Shown piece by piece: positions 17,979-24,760 of a DNA stretch of 24,760 nucleotides. A program made the translations under genes and the position numbers. A model generated the notes under the pieces. That model saw only the letters and a program-made list of their open reading frames with translations, was not told the DNA's origin and did no database searches. Position 1 is the stretch's first letter. Every line of letters starts with the position of its first letter. The stretch covers positions 1 to 24,760 of the forward strand of contig CAMLLD010000083.1 in the NCBI GenBank assembly GCA_946480785.1, written 5' to 3'. This DNA comes from an uncultured Blastocatellia bacterium. Lineage in GTDB: Bacteria > Acidobacteriota > Blastocatellia > Pyrinomonadales > Pyrinomonadaceae.

Positions 17979-19288
17979 ACTCGAACAACACAACTTCCAC
18001 GCGTGCGATTGACGAACCGTTAACGGAGCCCGAGGGCGATCTGCTCGAGATGGACCAGCACGCGAAAGCGCTGGCGAATTACATCAAGCAGGATCGCAAG
18101 CTGCCGTTTACGGTGGGCATCTTCGGCGAGTGGGGCGAAGGGAAGACGACAATGGTTAACTTCCTCAAGCGCCATCTCACGCCGCCGCCACTGCCGGACG
18201 GAAGCGCCGCTCCTTTCAATTTCGTCTCGTTCTCCGCGTGGCCCTACACGACTTCGGAAAAACTCTGGCGCGCTTTGATCCTGCAGATTGCGAAGGTGCT
18301 TTATCAGGTTGAGACGCCGGAGCCTGGGCCAACCCCACCGGTGACGAAGCCAGTCGCAGCCGAGACGAACAACGGACGCGCGGATCTCGTCGGCCGGTTC
18401 ACCGACTTTCTCCACGGCGATCTTTTTCGCAAGAAGGAACCGCCGCCGCCACTCAGCCAGTTTGAAGAGCTCGTCAAAAAACTCGATCGCATCGGCTACG
18501 GAAAGATCAGCAAACGAACGCCGAGCACGACCGCGGACCAGGAGGCGATGATGTCTGCTGTAGTGAGCGGCGCGTTGTCGGTGCTGGGAACTGTGTCGCC
18601 ACTCGCCGCCGGCATTCGCAGTTTCATCGGCTGGGAGCCGAAGCTCAACTCGACGGCGGCCGCGAACGAAGCGGCGGAAGAAGAAGCAACGAGCGAGGAT
18701 GTGGAAGCCTTGCCGCGCTTTCAGAAACTCTTTCGCGAGATACTCGATGTGAAAGCCGGCACGGATCCGGTTTATGTGTTCATCGACGATCTCGATCGCG
18801 CGCAGCCGGACGTCGCGCTCGACATCATGGAGTCGATTCGCATCGCGCTGTCGGAGGGCGATTGCGTTTACATCATCGCGGTCGACGAGCGTTTGATCGC
18901 GCAGGGGTTGAGATTGCGTTATCGCGAGTTGTTTGCGAAGGAGGAAGATTTGGCGATTGCGGCGAAAGGTCAGGAGTATCTTGAGAAGATCATTCAGTTT
19001 CGCACGCGCGTGCCGCCGCGCACGCCCGAGCAGACGCAGCGATTGATCGCGGCGGAGTTTCCGCACTGGACCGCGGCGGGCGACATTATTCAAAGCATCG
19101 TGGGAAACAATCCGCGGCGCGTGAAGCAGTACTGTCAGCGTCTCAGTTTTCAAAACATGATCGGATCGACACCGTTTTCGCTCGGCTCCGCGCCTGAAGT
19201 GGAGACGCCACAGCCCGCAGTAGCAGAACCGGAACTGCCGGCGCAACGCCCGCATTCTATTGACGTCAACGCTCGCAACGACTCGTGA
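17975..19288 (+). CDS. KAP family P-loop NTPase
   Basis: The 437-residue protein has the features of KAP NTPases, a STAND-like group that includes F-plasmid PifA (phage exclusion). Walker A is GEWGEGKTT (51-59, Lys57). A VSFSAWPYTTSEKLW block corresponds to the family FNAW motif. Walker B is FIDDLDRAQP with Asp271/Asp272. NNPRRVKQYCQRL near 390 is the sensor-2-like helix. A hydrophobic stretch around 190-215 (SGALSVLGTVSPLAAGI) may be the membrane insertion common in the family. It is preceded by a disordered N-terminus and ends in a Pro/Glu-rich tail. Start: ATG in the ATGA overlap with the membrane protein gene. It likely uses ATP to drive or gate a membrane-associated response together with its neighbours; a role in phage defence is inference from the family. 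Confidence 0.93.
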   Translation: MNSNNTTSTRAIDEPLTEPEGDLLEMDQHAKALANYIKQDRKLPFTVGIFGEWGEGKTTMVNFLKRHLTPPPLPDGSAAPFNFVSFSAWPYTTSEKLWRALILQIAKVLYQVETPEPGPTPPVTKPVAAETNNGRADLVGRFTDFLHGDLFRKKEPPPPLSQFEELVKKLDRIGYGKISKRTPSTTADQEAMMSAVVSGALSVLGTVSPLAAGIRSFIGWEPKLNSTAAANEAAEEEATSEDVEALPRFQKLFREILDVKAGTDPVYVFIDDLDRAQPDVALDIMESIRIALSEGDCVYIIAVDERLIAQGLRLRYRELFAKEEDLAIAAKGQEYLEKIIQFRTRVPPRTPEQTQRLIAAEFPHWTAAGDIIQSIVGNNPRRVKQYCQRLSFQNMIGSTPFSLGSAPEVETPQPAVAEPELPAQRPHSIDVNARNDS

Positions 19289-19291
19289 TGT

Positions 19292-21703
19292 ATGAACCAG
19301 CCGATTGATCCGAAGCTCACGATTGAGTGGCTGAACAAGCTCGTCATGATGGCGCAGTGGCCGGGCAAGCTGCCGTTTTATCTGGTGAAGCTTTACAGCG
19401 CGCCGCAGGAGTATCAGAAGTTTCTGCTGCAAGTGAGAACAGGAGCCACGGATAACACGGATGACACGGATCAGAATGTTAAGACTGCGCGCGAGAAGTT
19501 GTTGGAAGCGGTTGGCAAATGGCCGGCGCTGAAAGAACTCTTCGCCGCTACTGAAGATCCGTTTGCCGGCGCGCCGGTGGACCACCTGCAATTGTTGGCC
19601 GACGTATCAGACATCACTACCGATCCGCAGCGCATGGTCTGGTCGCGAAACGGCACGTTCGTCGCTGTTGTCGAAGCGCTGCGACAGTCGCAGGACTTCG
19701 AGCCCGAAGCACTTATCGTCGATTGGCTGAACAAGTTTTTCGAGCTGCTCGAAACAGAGGCATCGATCGCGGAGATGCTCTACAACCTGGCCGAACAGTC
19801 GTACTGGTTAATAGTATTGGCGTCGCTGCGAGACGGCCGCGATTACACGGGCGACGAAGAGCCGATCGTGGCGCAGACGCTGCGTGACTGGCAGGCCAAA
19901 CTCACGAACGACTTTCGCGCGCTGTTGTTCAAGCCGGAACATCTCTCACGCGCGCCGGCTAAGTTGATCCGCATGGCGTGGAACAACCAGCAACTCTTTA
20001 CGGACGCGCGCAACTCCATCCCAGCCGACAAACGGGCTGCTACGGCTGCGGAAGAACGCAAACAGGTCGTGAATGAGTCACTGAAGTTGTTCAAGGATAA
20101 GTCGACTGATGACTACCTGGAGATCGAGGGTGACTTGATAGCGCTCTCGAATGTCGCGCGGCATTACATCAATGTGCGGAAGTTTGCGAAGCTCGATGGC
20201 TTTGTTTACACGTGGCCCGAGATCGCGCGACTCGCGATGTCAAACTATCCGGCGCTTGAATATGTCGAAGATCTGTTAGTCAACCGTAAGCCGCGTCCCG
20301 CGGACACGGATCTCGACACGCGCGAGGCTCGTGATTTATATGAGCTGTGCGCAAAGAACGACCGCTTGATCCGCTTTCTGCGTCTGCGCCCACGTTTTGC
20401 GGAGATCGATGATGACGAGTTGCGGCGTTATCGACCGCTCGCGCCGGTGGTGATTAGGGGAACGTCAGCTCCAGAGATTGATTTTCCCGGAAAAGGTGGA
20501 GACGACTTCAACTCTCCTCCTTCGCCCGACACAGCACCACTACCAGCGCCAGCGAAACCTCTTGAGAACATTTACATCGAGCTTGCACCCGACTACGGGC
20601 CAACTGCGGCTACAGATACCGAACAGCGTTACGCAGTTTCTCTTTCTGGTGTGGGCAACAACTACACAGGTCATAAGATTGCGTTGGCTCTTGCCAAACT
20701 CATCGAACAGTTGCGGGTGGCTATCGGGGTTAGCTCGGATAACGAGCTACAAAGCGTGTTGAGGGATCTCTTTGCTTCCTCGCCGACTCAGGCCGAAGCG
20801 CGCCTGACCCGAGCTGGAACTGTGTTATCGAATCAGGTTCTTTCGCCTACAATGCGGTCGCAGCTTGCTCCTTTCATCTCCGATAATCGACCGCTTCGTC
20901 TAGTGGTTAAGTCCGATGAAAGAGAACCGCAGTATCTGCCTTGGGAGTGGCTGCCTGGTCTTTCTCCTGCACAGTTGTTTCTTAGCACACCGGACCATTC
21001 GGTGGTCCGTCACATCACGTCGCCGCCGAAAGAGCCGGGAGAAGCATCGAGCGAGGAAATGCCGAGTCTGCTCGTCACGCCACTCCACTTGATGAGCATC
21101 ATTCCGCCTGCGGCCGTGGGCCAACGGTTTGCTTCAGACATCACGATCAGGGCGCTGCAAGGCGTCGTTTCCGGTGAGCCAGTGGAGTACAAACCGATGA
21201 TCCGATCGGACGCAACTCCCAACACGGTCGCGGAGGGACTCCGATCGTTCCAGCCCAAGGTCGTGCACTGGGAAGGCTTTCTGAACCCTTCGACCACCAA
21301 CCCGGAATCCATCGAGTTTTACTTTGGAAAGAATAATCCGGTGGTGTCGATAAATGCGTTTGCGCAAGATCTCAAAGACAACGGTGTTCAACTTCTGGTC
21401 ATGGGCAGAAATCCAGTGGCCCAGATATACGACAACCTCGGCGCGCGAGCAGCGTTCCAACTAAGCAAACAAGGCGTGCCGGCGGTGATCGCGCCCATGC
21501 GCGCGATCGACGACGCCTCAGCCACGACCTTCACGACCGAGTTTTACCGCGCGTTCCTCCAGGGCAACACCCTCGAATCTGCCCTCTACATCGCCCGTCG
21601 CAAACTCGCCTCGAAAGGCGGCGACTGGTCCGTCTTCGCGCTCTTCGCCAACCCCGCACACCTCGATCACTTCCAACTTCTGCGCGAACCCACCCTGAGC
21701 TAA
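19292..21703 (+). CDS. CHAT-fold protein with large helical N-terminus, predicted catalytically inactive
   Basis: The 803-residue protein starts three bases after the KAP gene stop. Residues about 1-390 are helical and unrecognised. A low-complexity Pro/Asp linker (about 395-430) leads to a CHAT (caspase HetF-associated TPR) type domain at about 500-800. Its hallmarks are the early LPWEWLPG strand, SLLVTPL, the block QGVPAVIAPMRAIDDASATTF, the EFYRAFLQG helix, and ALYIARRKL before WSVFALF. CHAT proteases use His in H-x-x-G-H-G and Cys in L-N-A-C. Here the matching sites read HWEGFL (659-664) and LLVMGRNPV (Met704 region), with neither the second His nor the Cys. It is therefore probably a pseudo-protease that binds peptides or partners. 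It likely works with the KAP NTPase and membrane protein. Residues 52-61 derive from an inserted CACGGAT repeat. Confidence 0.88.
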   Translation: MNQPIDPKLTIEWLNKLVMMAQWPGKLPFYLVKLYSAPQEYQKFLLQVRTGATDNTDDTDQNVKTAREKLLEAVGKWPALKELFAATEDPFAGAPVDHLQLLADVSDITTDPQRMVWSRNGTFVAVVEALRQSQDFEPEALIVDWLNKFFELLETEASIAEMLYNLAEQSYWLIVLASLRDGRDYTGDEEPIVAQTLRDWQAKLTNDFRALLFKPEHLSRAPAKLIRMAWNNQQLFTDARNSIPADKRAATAAEERKQVVNESLKLFKDKSTDDYLEIEGDLIALSNVARHYINVRKFAKLDGFVYTWPEIARLAMSNYPALEYVEDLLVNRKPRPADTDLDTREARDLYELCAKNDRLIRFLRLRPRFAEIDDDELRRYRPLAPVVIRGTSAPEIDFPGKGGDDFNSPPSPDTAPLPAPAKPLENIYIELAPDYGPTAATDTEQRYAVSLSGVGNNYTGHKIALALAKLIEQLRVAIGVSSDNELQSVLRDLFASSPTQAEARLTRAGTVLSNQVLSPTMRSQLAPFISDNRPLRLVVKSDEREPQYLPWEWLPGLSPAQLFLSTPDHSVVRHITSPPKEPGEASSEEMPSLLVTPLHLMSIIPPAAVGQRFASDITIRALQGVVSGEPVEYKPMIRSDATPNTVAEGLRSFQPKVVHWEGFLNPSTTNPESIEFYFGKNNPVVSINAFAQDLKDNGVQLLVMGRNPVAQIYDNLGARAAFQLSKQGVPAVIAPMRAIDDASATTFTTEFYRAFLQGNTLESALYIARRKLASKGGDWSVFALFANPAHLDHFQLLREPTLS
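19446..19471. repeat. CACGGAT tandem repeat inside the CHAT gene
   Basis: Three 9-bp units (CACGGATAA, CACGGATGA, CACGGATCA) sit in frame in the CHAT-fold gene and encode a Thr-Asp run (ATDNTDDTDQ, residues 52-61). The same kind of unit forms the intergenic inverted repeat at 8927-8997. The encoded patch is polar and low-complexity, unlike the helical sequence on both sides, and looks like an in-frame insertion of a dispersed repeat. Confidence 0.8.
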
Positions 21704-21761
21704 AAACTACTGCAAGCCCGACCCATCAGCCCAACCACACAACCCTATTAATCTTTTTTGC

Positions 21762-21790
21762 TTGACAGAACCGTCCGCATAACGTGAGAT
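21762..21790 (+). promoter_or_regulatory. Possible promoter of the symporter gene
   Basis: TTGACA (21762-21767) is a perfect -35 box. With a 17-bp spacer the -10 would be TGAGAT (21785-21790), only three of six matches. An alternative -10, TACAAT (21818-21823), has a better sequence but no good -35. The 141-bp gap after the CHAT gene and this -35 suggest that the symporter/kinase pair has its own promoter. Confidence 0.35.
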
Positions 21791-21844
21791 CAGCCCCACA
21801 GCAACGCCTTTTAACCCTACAATGCGACGCCCGGGGCCGAAACT

Positions 21845-23650
21845 ATGAAACTTTCAATATTGGACTGGTCTGTAATAGCCGCCTATTTCCTCTTCAATCT
21901 CGGCATCGGCCTCTACTACGCCCGCAAGGCCACCGGCAGCACCAGCGAATTTTTTCTCTCCGGTCGCAACGTGCCGTGGTGGCTCGCGGGCACGTCGATG
22001 GTCGCCACGACTTTCGCCGCCGACACGCCACTCGTCGTCACCGGCCTCGTAGCCAGTAACGGCATCGCCGGCAACTGGCTCTGGTGGAACCTCGTCATGA
22101 GCGGCATGCTCACCGTATTTCTCTACGCCCGATTGTGGCGACGCGCCGGTGTCATGACCGACATCGAGTTTGCGGAGCTGCGTTACTCCGGCAAACCCGC
22201 CGCGTTCCTCCGCGGCTTTCGCGCTCTCTATCTGGGCCTGCCCATCAACTGCATCATCCTTGGTTGGGTGAACCTCGCGATGGTGAAGATTCTCGAGATC
22301 ACTTTCGGCCTCGACAAGACGGCGGCTCTCAAGATCGTGATCGGTATGCTGGTCTTCACCGCGTTCTACACGACGATCTCAGGCTTGTGGGGCGTGCTCG
22401 TTACCGACATGTTTCAGTTTGCGCTCAAGATGGGCATGGTGATCCTGCTCGCGATCTTCGCCGTCAACGCTGTCGGCGGCATCGATCAGTTGAAAGCTAA
22501 GATGGGCGCGATGGATGCAGCGACTGGTTCGGGATCGCGCCTCGCTTTCTTTCCGGACTTGAACTCCGCGTGGATGCCCGCGATCACGTTCTTTGTTTAC
22601 CTCGGGGTGGTCTGGTGGTCCACCTGGTATCCCGGCGCTGAGCCCGGCGGCGGCGGTTACGTGGCCCAACGAATCTTTTCCGCCAAGAACGAACGCGAGG
22701 GACTGCTGGCAACACTCTGGTTCAACGTCGCTCACTACGCTTTGCGGCCGTGGCCCTGGATTCTGACCGCGCTCGCTTCACTGATTCTCTATCCCACGCT
22801 CGCCGACAAGGAATCCGGTTACATCAAGACGCTGCTCGATCCGGCTGTCTTTCCTACTTACTTGCGCGGCTTCATGCTCGCTGCTTTTGCGGCGGCGTAC
22901 ATGTCGACGATCGGCACACAACTCAACTGGGGCGCGTCGTACGTCATCAACGACTTCTATCGCCGCTTCGTGAAGCGTGACGGCCGCGAGCGACACTACG
23001 TGATCGCCTCACAGGTCGTTACCGTGTTGCTGATGATTGCGTCGGTGATCGTGACCTTTTACATGACGTCGATTCAGGACGCGTGGAAGGTGTTGCTTGT
23101 CACGGGCGCCGGCACCGGCACCGTGCTGTTGCTGCGTTGGTTCTGGTGGCGCATTAACGCGTGGTCCGAAGTATCCGCGATGATCGCCGCGGCCGTGGTT
23201 TCGATCTTTCTGCAAGTTGTTTTGAAATGGGATAGCGGTAGTCCCCGACAGTTTGCCTATCTCATGCTGGTGACGGTGGGCATCACCACCGTCGTTTGGC
23301 TCGTGACCACGTACCTGACCGCACCCGAGCCGAAGGAAAAACTGATCGCGTTTTACGAGCGCGTGAGACCGGAAGGACCAGGCTGGACCAGAGTCGCGGC
23401 ACAGGCCGGCCACGCTGCTGCGCACGCGCAGGGCCGCTTGTCGTTGCAATTCGCGAACTGGATTCTCGGCGTCGCTTTGATTTATGGAACTCTCTTCGGT
23501 ATCGGTAAACTGATCTTCAAAGAATGGCTGGCGGGCGCGCTGTTTTTGCTGGTCGCCATCATTGCCGGAACCCTCATCACACGAAACTTGTCGCGCGGCG
23601 AAATGACAGCCGAGTCGCCGCGTTTGGAGCCTGTTGAAGAGACCGTTTGA
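21845..23650 (+). CDS. Sodium/solute symporter (SSS family), probably for sugar
   Basis: The 601-residue integral membrane protein belongs to the SSS (SLC5-like) family, which couples Na+ entry to uptake of sugars, amino acids or other small solutes. The hallmark early region FFLSGRNVPWWLAGTSMVATTFAADTP covers helix 1 and the Na+-site helix. About 13 hydrophobic helices follow, with the later conserved AAFAAAYMSTIGTQLNWGASYVINDFYRRF block. The residues suggest no unique substrate. The following ROK kinase gene, 14 bases downstream, makes a hexose the best guess: import, then phosphorylation. Length is in the usual range. The ATG at 21845 gives a complete first helix; GGGG about ten bases upstream is a weak ribosome-binding site. 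Confidence 0.92.
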   Translation: MKLSILDWSVIAAYFLFNLGIGLYYARKATGSTSEFFLSGRNVPWWLAGTSMVATTFAADTPLVVTGLVASNGIAGNWLWWNLVMSGMLTVFLYARLWRRAGVMTDIEFAELRYSGKPAAFLRGFRALYLGLPINCIILGWVNLAMVKILEITFGLDKTAALKIVIGMLVFTAFYTTISGLWGVLVTDMFQFALKMGMVILLAIFAVNAVGGIDQLKAKMGAMDAATGSGSRLAFFPDLNSAWMPAITFFVYLGVVWWSTWYPGAEPGGGGYVAQRIFSAKNEREGLLATLWFNVAHYALRPWPWILTALASLILYPTLADKESGYIKTLLDPAVFPTYLRGFMLAAFAAAYMSTIGTQLNWGASYVINDFYRRFVKRDGRERHYVIASQVVTVLLMIASVIVTFYMTSIQDAWKVLLVTGAGTGTVLLLRWFWWRINAWSEVSAMIAAAVVSIFLQVVLKWDSGSPRQFAYLMLVTVGITTVVWLVTTYLTAPEPKEKLIAFYERVRPEGPGWTRVAAQAGHAAAHAQGRLSLQFANWILGVALIYGTLFGIGKLIFKEWLAGALFLLVAIIAGTLITRNLSRGEMTAESPRLEPVEETV

Positions 23651-23664
23651 AACGGTTGAGTCGG

Positions 23665-24760
23665 ATGGTTGAATCAGTCAGTCAGGGGTTGGTATTTGCA
23701 GTCGACTTAGGCGGAACGTATCTGCGCAGCGCGCTGATCGACGGTTCGGGGACCATCCACCAGCAATCGAAGCAACCGACGCCGAAAGGCGAGAGTCCCG
23801 ATTGCGTCGTCAATGCTTTGGTCACTGCGGCGCGTAACGGGAGTCGCAACGGTGGTCCACCGATCGTCGCGGCGTCGATCATGGTGCCGGGCACGGTCGA
23901 TAACAAGAACGCCACGGTGGTCCAGGCGCCGAACCTTCCCTCACTCACGAACTACTCGTTAAAGACAGTGCTCGAAGATCGACTCGGCTGGCCCGTGTTA
24001 CTGGAGAACGATGCGAACGCGGCGGCGGTCGGGGAGATGTGGCTGGGCGCAGCGCGTGGTTGTCAGGATGTGGTTAGTGTCACGTTGGGAACGGGTGTCG
24101 GCAGTGGTGTGATTCTCGATGGTGAGTTGTGGCGCGGCGCGCACGGTTCGGCGGGTGAGATTGGACACACGACGGTCGATCCGTTTTCCGGGTTGAAATG
24201 TAAGTGCGGGAATATCGGCTGTCTCGAGTTGTTTGCGTCGGCGACGGCGATCGTGCGGATGACGCGCGAGCAGTTGTCGCAGTTTCCATCGTCGGCGTTG
24301 AATCGTGAGGGGCTGACGGCGGAGCGTGTTTACGATGCGGGCAGAGACGGCGACGAGCTCGCGTTGAGTGTCTTCAAAAAGTTTGGGACGTATCTCGGCA
24401 TCGGGCTCGCGAACCTCATCAACATCATCGACCCCGAAATCATCGTCATCGCCGGCGGTGTCGTAAACGGCTGGTCGCTTTTTGCGTCACACATGCAGCA
24501 CGAAGTGAACGAGCGTGCCGTGCGCGCGACGGCGCAACAAGTAAAGATCGCCGCGGCGCAGTGCGGTGACAACGCGGGTTTGCTCGGCGCGGCGCGGCTC
24601 GCGTGGAGCGGGCGCGGGCGGGTGACGCGCGGGCGGACAAGGGGCCGGCGGACCAGGCGCGGGCTTACCGGGGCGGAGCGGACGAGGCGCGGGCGGACGT
24701 CGCCGGGGCGGACCAGGCGCGGGCTTACCGGGGCGGAGCGGACGAGGCGCGGGCGGACGT
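23665..24760 (+). CDS. ROK family sugar kinase (glucokinase-like), runs off the window
   Basis: At least 365 codons are open to the window edge, so this is a 3'-partial entry. Family features are complete: the ATP-binding phosphate loop AVDLGGTYLR near residue 13-22, the catalytic Asp in LLENDANAAAVGE, EIGHTTVD with the metal-binding His, and the zinc motif KCKCGNIGCLE. The late IIVIAGGVV block and a GLLGAARLAW ending are where ROK glucokinases normally finish (about residue 316). It would phosphorylate glucose or a related hexose imported by the symporter upstream. After that point, translation enters an Arg/Gly-rich tail encoded by 60-bp tandem repeats with no stop. This tail is abnormal for the family and may reflect repeat expansion, a frameshift (another frame has TGA at 24622), or assembly error. 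The start is ATG, 14 bases after the symporter stop. Confidence 0.92.
   Translation, partial: MVESVSQGLVFAVDLGGTYLRSALIDGSGTIHQQSKQPTPKGESPDCVVNALVTAARNGSRNGGPPIVAASIMVPGTVDNKNATVVQAPNLPSLTNYSLKTVLEDRLGWPVLLENDANAAAVGEMWLGAARGCQDVVSVTLGTGVGSGVILDGELWRGAHGSAGEIGHTTVDPFSGLKCKCGNIGCLELFASATAIVRMTREQLSQFPSSALNREGLTAERVYDAGRDGDELALSVFKKFGTYLGIGLANLINIIDPEIIVIAGGVVNGWSLFASHMQHEVNERAVRATAQQVKIAAAQCGDNAGLLGAARLAWSGRGRVTRGRTRGRRTRRGLTGAERTRRGRTSPGRTRRGLTGAERTRRGRT
24647..24760. repeat. 60-bp GC-rich tandem repeat at the window edge
   Basis: Positions 24647-24700 and 24707-24760 are identical over 54 bases, with a period of 60. A degenerate earlier copy is visible around 24621-24646. The period is a multiple of three, so the kinase frame stays open and the peptide repeats every 20 residues (RTRRGLTGAERTRRGRT). 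The array continues to the last base and presumably beyond it. Confidence 0.92.

Overview
The window looks like part of a chromosome from a GC-rich, Gram-negative bacterium, most likely an acidobacterium (Blastocatellia/Pyrinomonadaceae-like). This is an inference. It rests on the mix of exported peptidases (S9, P1/S58), a giant alpha-2-macroglobulin carrying a TonB-receptor-like phrase, a DUF2891 protein, and many short dispersed palindromes and 'CACGGAT' repeats. I could not check it by similarity search. No rRNA, tRNA, CRISPR array, transposase or integrase was seen.

Layout. (1) 188-8924, plus strand: lepB (signal peptidase I), a coiled-coil/LAS-peptidase-like exported protein, a DUF2891 protein and a 1963-residue alpha-2-macroglobulin, tightly spaced and probably one export/envelope operon. 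(2) 8998-11792, minus strand: a small exported protein of unknown function and an S9 prolyl-oligopeptidase-type enzyme with a clear terminator. (3) 11852-13189, plus: a membrane-linked PlsC-type acyltransferase. (4) 13248-13583, minus: a minimal GntR-type DNA-binding protein with a Lys/Ser tail, a near-consensus promoter and a palindromic operator candidate. (5) 13734-16585, minus: a P1 (S58) peptidase and, upstream and overlapping it by ATGA, a cation/proton antiporter fused to a rhodanese domain. (6) 16578-17044: a block of short tandem repeats and palindromes. (7) 17160-21703, plus: a three-gene operon of a membrane coiled-coil protein, a KAP-family P-loop NTPase and a CHAT-fold protein lacking the catalytic residues. 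(8) 21845-24760, plus: a sodium/solute symporter and a ROK sugar kinase that runs off the window edge into a 60-bp tandem repeat.

Two items deserve most attention. First, the rhodanese domain of the antiporter fusion is interrupted by one in-frame TGA exactly where relatives have the second Cys of a Y-C-x-C-P motif. The frame stays open and rhodanese-like for 51 more codons and ends in an ATGA overlap with the next gene, and a bSECIS-like hairpin lies at a suitable distance after the TGA. This is a candidate selenoprotein (antiporter plus Sec-rhodanese). Second, the membrane/KAP/pseudo-CHAT operon, driven by a strong promoter and flanked by repeats, looks like a signalling or anti-phage module I cannot assign to a named system.

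A smaller recurring theme is near-leaderless transcription. Three plus-strand genes (lepB, plsC-like, and the first gene of the KAP/CHAT operon) have good -35/-10 pairs whose predicted start sites lie only about 0-7 nt from the ATG, and no Shine-Dalgarno sequence.
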